Source: Leucocoprinus leucothites
Lineage: Eukaryota > Basidiomycota > Agaricomycetes > Agaricales > Agaricaceae
DNA: 64,000 nucleotides
Reading direction: 5' to 3'
NCBI GenBank assembly: GCA_013368445.1
Contig: JAACJO010000007.1
Location: 1,550,001 to 1,614,000, forward strand
The notes under the pieces were generated by a model. That model saw nothing but the letters and a program-made list of their open reading frames with translations, was not told the DNA's origin and made no database searches. Positions 60,732 to 64,000 of the stretch are shown here, piece after piece; the stretch's first letter is position 1; each line of letters starts with the position of its first letter. The translations under genes were made by a program, and so were the position numbers.

Positions 60732-61829
60732 CAAAGTATCAGCGTCCACAGCTCAACAGAAGATATTAACTTTTGTCGTCCTCCGTAGAGTATCACCGTG
60801 ACTATATCCCCTCTGTCGAAACAAGAAAGAACTCCAAAACTCCTTGCGTGCGCCCAATGTACGAAAGAATTTGACGTTATACCGACCCGTCAGTTAGAGG
60901 GCTGTGGTTCCCAAAAAAGGCGTGACAGATGTCCAATGGAGTCCAACAGAGAAATGCCAAATTCCAAACAACTCCTTCTGTAGCACCAAGCACTCCCAAC
61001 AACCACCCTATTGGAAGCCAAATGACGGATTGAAGTCACGAATCTTCCCAAAGCAGGGGTTACAACCGGCCTTCACCGTCGTAAATCGTCGTCCGAATCC
61101 CGTTCAAGGTGAGGAATCTGGGTCGAATGACCGAAGAGGAGTAATAGCACCTAGATACCCCAAGTCCCTTCAGCTAATCCGTGGATGAGGTATCAGATCG
61201 AAAGCCGCGGGAGAACAGCTGCAGGGATAAATAGGATGAACAGGTTCAGAGTGCGAGGATGGTCCAGTCAATGTGGTATGTTACGCGCTTTCGGTTAATA
61301 GACGCCTATTGCCTACTTCGGACCACACCTTGATCGGACACGTGAGCTCTAATTTGCTTAAACCACTTTATTTTTAGGATCCCACCAAAGGCAGTTTCAG
61401 AGCCTGGATAGAGGAAGAGGAAGTGGGGAAACCAGCTTTAGCAGCCACTACACCATTTATAAATATTTACATTGACTTGGATTTACTGGAGCTTTGTACC
61501 GATGATGCATCGTGGAATAGGGGCTATTCAAGATATCCACACCTGCGTCGGCGCAATAGTGCATTTACTTAGATGATTCCCGAATCGCTCCTAAATCAAG
61601 TGTACCCTCCAAATGGAATACATCCAAAAATTACAATTACGCCCAAACAAACGAAATGGGCCGAATTAGAGGCCTAGGAGAAGACTGCCAAGAAAAACCA
61701 AAAACACGGAGAATCATCCCAGCAGAGGTCTCCTCTCTCCAACTTCTTTGACTTCTTCTTTTCCCATACTTTCCTGTACCCGGCATAAACACTTCTTCGA
61801 CACTTGAAGAGCTTTCAAGAACACCCATT
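60732..61829. other. Intergenic, SGF11 promoter and UPF0014 3' region
   Basis: About 1.1 kb with short unmatched frames only. No RNA gene or repeat was recognised. Confidence 0.45.
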
Positions 61830-63085
61830 TTAAATTATCTGCCCCTCTATCCTGGCTCTCCAGATTCCATGCTTCTTCTCGTCAATTCTATCGGCTCGTA
61901 TTCTATGTTGGCGGTCAACTGTCACTATAATGACGGAGAACGTTGTGAAGATTGACGCGAGGGTTGTTGACGCAGAGATCATAAAAACAATAACCATCTG
62001 AAGTCTAGCGGCTTGCTGGACTGAGGAACCACCGAGGATTGCACCAGTCATCATGCCTGGGATTGCAATAATCCCGAGGACGCTAGTTAATGAAAGGTGA
62101 CAGGTCAGTCTTAGAGATTTACACATTTTAATGAAGCTTGCGTCATACCTCATATTATTAATGGTAGGCGTTAATGCTAATCTTAGAGCTTCTATTGCGA
62201 TAGGTCTGCAGGCCTCGACACGAGAGGCACCGAAAGCAAGATAAACTTCTACTTTATCTCTATTTTCTCTGCAAGTCATTCTCAGCATCGGATAAAAGCG
62301 AAATAAACTGGGACTTACTGTAACTCTTTTAACACGTAGTTTGTGGAAACCGTAATACCGGAAATTGTGGCGCCGCAGAGCATGCCAACAATAGGTACTG
62401 TTCGATACAGATTAGAGAACATTAGATGAGATAGGTTTCAAATCAAAAAGTACGTACTATATTGTATGGGTGTCCAGAAGGGGTCTATAGCCATGGCATA
62501 CCTCGAACCAAGTATCGAAACAGGTATTGTCGATCCCAGCATTGCGACAAGCACGGACGGGAACTGTAAGAAACGATCAGAAGGGGTGTGTACCCAGTGA
62601 GAGACTGTTCAAACCATGTGTTGATACCGCCGCTTCGATTTGTTAACCACTAACACGTGTATCATCATAAGAACGGATCTTCGCAAGGAATAAATACAAG
62701 CATACCAATCTCAATCGTTCCCAGCAAATTGAGCAATACTAAGGTCGCCATGTAAATGTAGTCCAGAAACCGTTGGAGAGCTACCCAAGCACTCACTCGT
62801 TATGCTTGCTACGACCCATTTGTCCTTCGCCGCGAATACTTGCTGTAGGATAGTAGCAACAACCGTCAGCTGCACCATGCACCGGACTGCACTGATTAAC
62901 AGCGAGGTCCCAACGCCAATCTTCAGAATCCCAGAAACACAAGCGTCGAACAAAATAAATGCGAGTGCGATTGTGACATTTTCCCATCCCAATTGCGTAT
63001 CCAGAGCAGTACCAAAGAACTGCACGTCATAAGCAACCACGGGGGCAACCAAGCTGCTTTGAGTGAGGTTGTGTCTTGAGTGCAT
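61830..63085 (-). CDS. UPF0014 / FetB-like membrane protein
   Basis: Multi-span membrane protein of the UPF0014 family. Its bacterial members (FetB) act as the permease of an iron-exporting ABC transporter, and plant STAR2/ALS3 are related; the fungal role is unknown. The start MHSRHNLTQSSLVAPVVAYD is followed by NVTIALAFILFDACVSGILK, IGVGTSLLISAVRCMVQLTV and VATILQQVFAAKDKWVVASI. The family blocks continue with FPSVLVAMLGSTIPVSILGS, VPIVGMLCGATISGITVSTN, NRDKVEVYLAFGASRVEACR and EALRLALTPTINNM. The end contains LGIIAIPGMMTGAILGGSSV and FMISASTTLASIFTTFSVII. The ALRLALTP and IPGMMTGAILGG motifs are diagnostic. No ATP-binding partner gene lies in the window. Five or six exons; the stop is at 61830. 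Confidence 0.9.
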
Positions 63086-64000
63086 ACTGCCAGTGGCAGA
63101 GCTTGACGGTCTAAAATGATGATTACTGGAAAGAAAATTCCGTCGACGGATAAGAGGACGCTCTAGGAGAGTGCAATAAGGGAATCCACGGAGTCAAGGG
63201 GGAGATAGTTTGCGTTGACTTCAGGACGATTTTTATACGCGAGAAGTTGGGAGGCGTTGAGCAAGGAGGTGGAGCAGGCCAAAGAAAGAGAGGTATGGAT
63301 AAAGGGAAAGAGGTAGAGATAATTTGACCCCGCGCTTTATGATGAGATCTTAAAAGGTCGTGAAACAGCTCAGACCGGTGAGCTGGTTGGCCGTTGGAGA
63401 AATTCAGTTTGGACCTAGAAAGAATCCTGCGGGGGGAGTTATGATGAAATTGTTGTTTAAGCTCCGGTAAGTTTCAGCCAATCACAACGCGCCCATTTGT
63501 GGCTACGCTCCTTTTGGGGATATCATTGCCATTCAATGAGCGCGTTCCTACCAAGGCAGCAATATTTACTTGAACTTTAGGCTCCTGACTCAAGCTTACA
63601 AGGTCCGGACGCACTCATTTGAAGCTCGTGAAACCAAAAATTGGGAAGATTTTGTGATATGTATTATCTAAGAAGAGTTCAAATGCCCGTATCAGCCATT
63701 GCGTCTCCTTGACTATTCAAGTGCCAGCTCCAAACCCTTACAACTCGGAAATTAAAAGATGGTGCCATCGAATGCAACTTGGAGCGACTCGCTGTACCTT
63801 GGTAGCCGTATATCGTTTGAATATGGTGGGGTGTCGATAGGGGCTTTAGACTGATCGCTCACCAGCACTCCAAGGCATGATCGTGATCGCATACCTCAGA
63901 AGTCAGCACTCTGCAAGCTTCAAGGACGTCGCGCGTGGAACATTTGTGGAATATCTTCGCTGGAAATCGCAACCGCGGTGAGACTATTAACAGGATGAAT
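63086..64000. other. Right-edge intergenic sequence
   Basis: Presumably the promoter of the UPF0014 gene followed by unassigned sequence to the window edge. No coding frame with family similarity was seen. Confidence 0.45.

Overview
The window is nuclear DNA of a filamentous or mushroom-type basidiomycete, most likely Agaricomycetes. The evidence is intron-rich genes with many introns of about 50-80 nt and GT-AG borders, together with fungal families typical of that group: a BTB-domain protein of the Agaricomycete type, a Yippee protein, a UPF0658 Golgi protein, and an Rpd3 with a long acidic tail. I cannot name the genus. No bacterial, viral, CRISPR or intact transposon sequence was recognised.

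Layout from left to right. A cut-off biotin synthase gene (minus) lies at the left edge, followed by about 4 kb with no recognisable gene. Then come a BTG/Tob-domain protein (minus), ribosomal protein eS27 (plus), a peroxisomal-type acyl-CoA thioesterase (minus), DNA repair protein Rad14/XPA (minus), histone deacetylase Rpd3 (minus) and a DinB-like protein (minus). These are followed by mitochondrial succinyl-CoA ligase beta (plus), a very large low-complexity protein (minus), splicing factor SPF27 (minus) with a 120-bp divergent promoter to complex I subunit NDUFS3 (plus), and Mtc1 (minus). After a 3-kb gap there are a small hypothetical gene (minus), peroxisomal membrane protein PXMP4 (plus), a BTB-domain protein (minus) and a Ras-type GTPase (minus). 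The stretch 36.6-46.1 kb is almost gene-free. Next are Yippee (minus), a tRNA-like sequence (minus), SUMO protease Ulp1 (plus) and SNARE Bet1 (minus). A second near-empty stretch covers 51.0-56.6 kb. The window ends with a UPF0658 Golgi membrane protein (minus), SAGA factor Sgf11 (minus) and a UPF0014/FetB-like membrane protein (minus).

The genes are mainly housekeeping and are not an operon or a metabolic cluster. Loose themes are mitochondrial metabolism (biotin synthase, succinyl-CoA ligase, NDUFS3), peroxisomes (thioesterase with a C-terminal AKL, PXMP4) and chromatin/DNA/RNA processing (Rpd3, Sgf11, Rad14, SPF27, Ulp1). I did not find a convincing new multi-gene system. The most distinctive signals are splicing oddities: an apparent 2-nt microexon in the Ras-type gene, a 21-nt microexon carrying two Fe-S cysteines in biotin synthase, a start codon alone in its exon in eS27, and a 614-nt intron in the BTB gene. 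Exon borders were read by eye from splice consensus and family conservation, not from transcript data.
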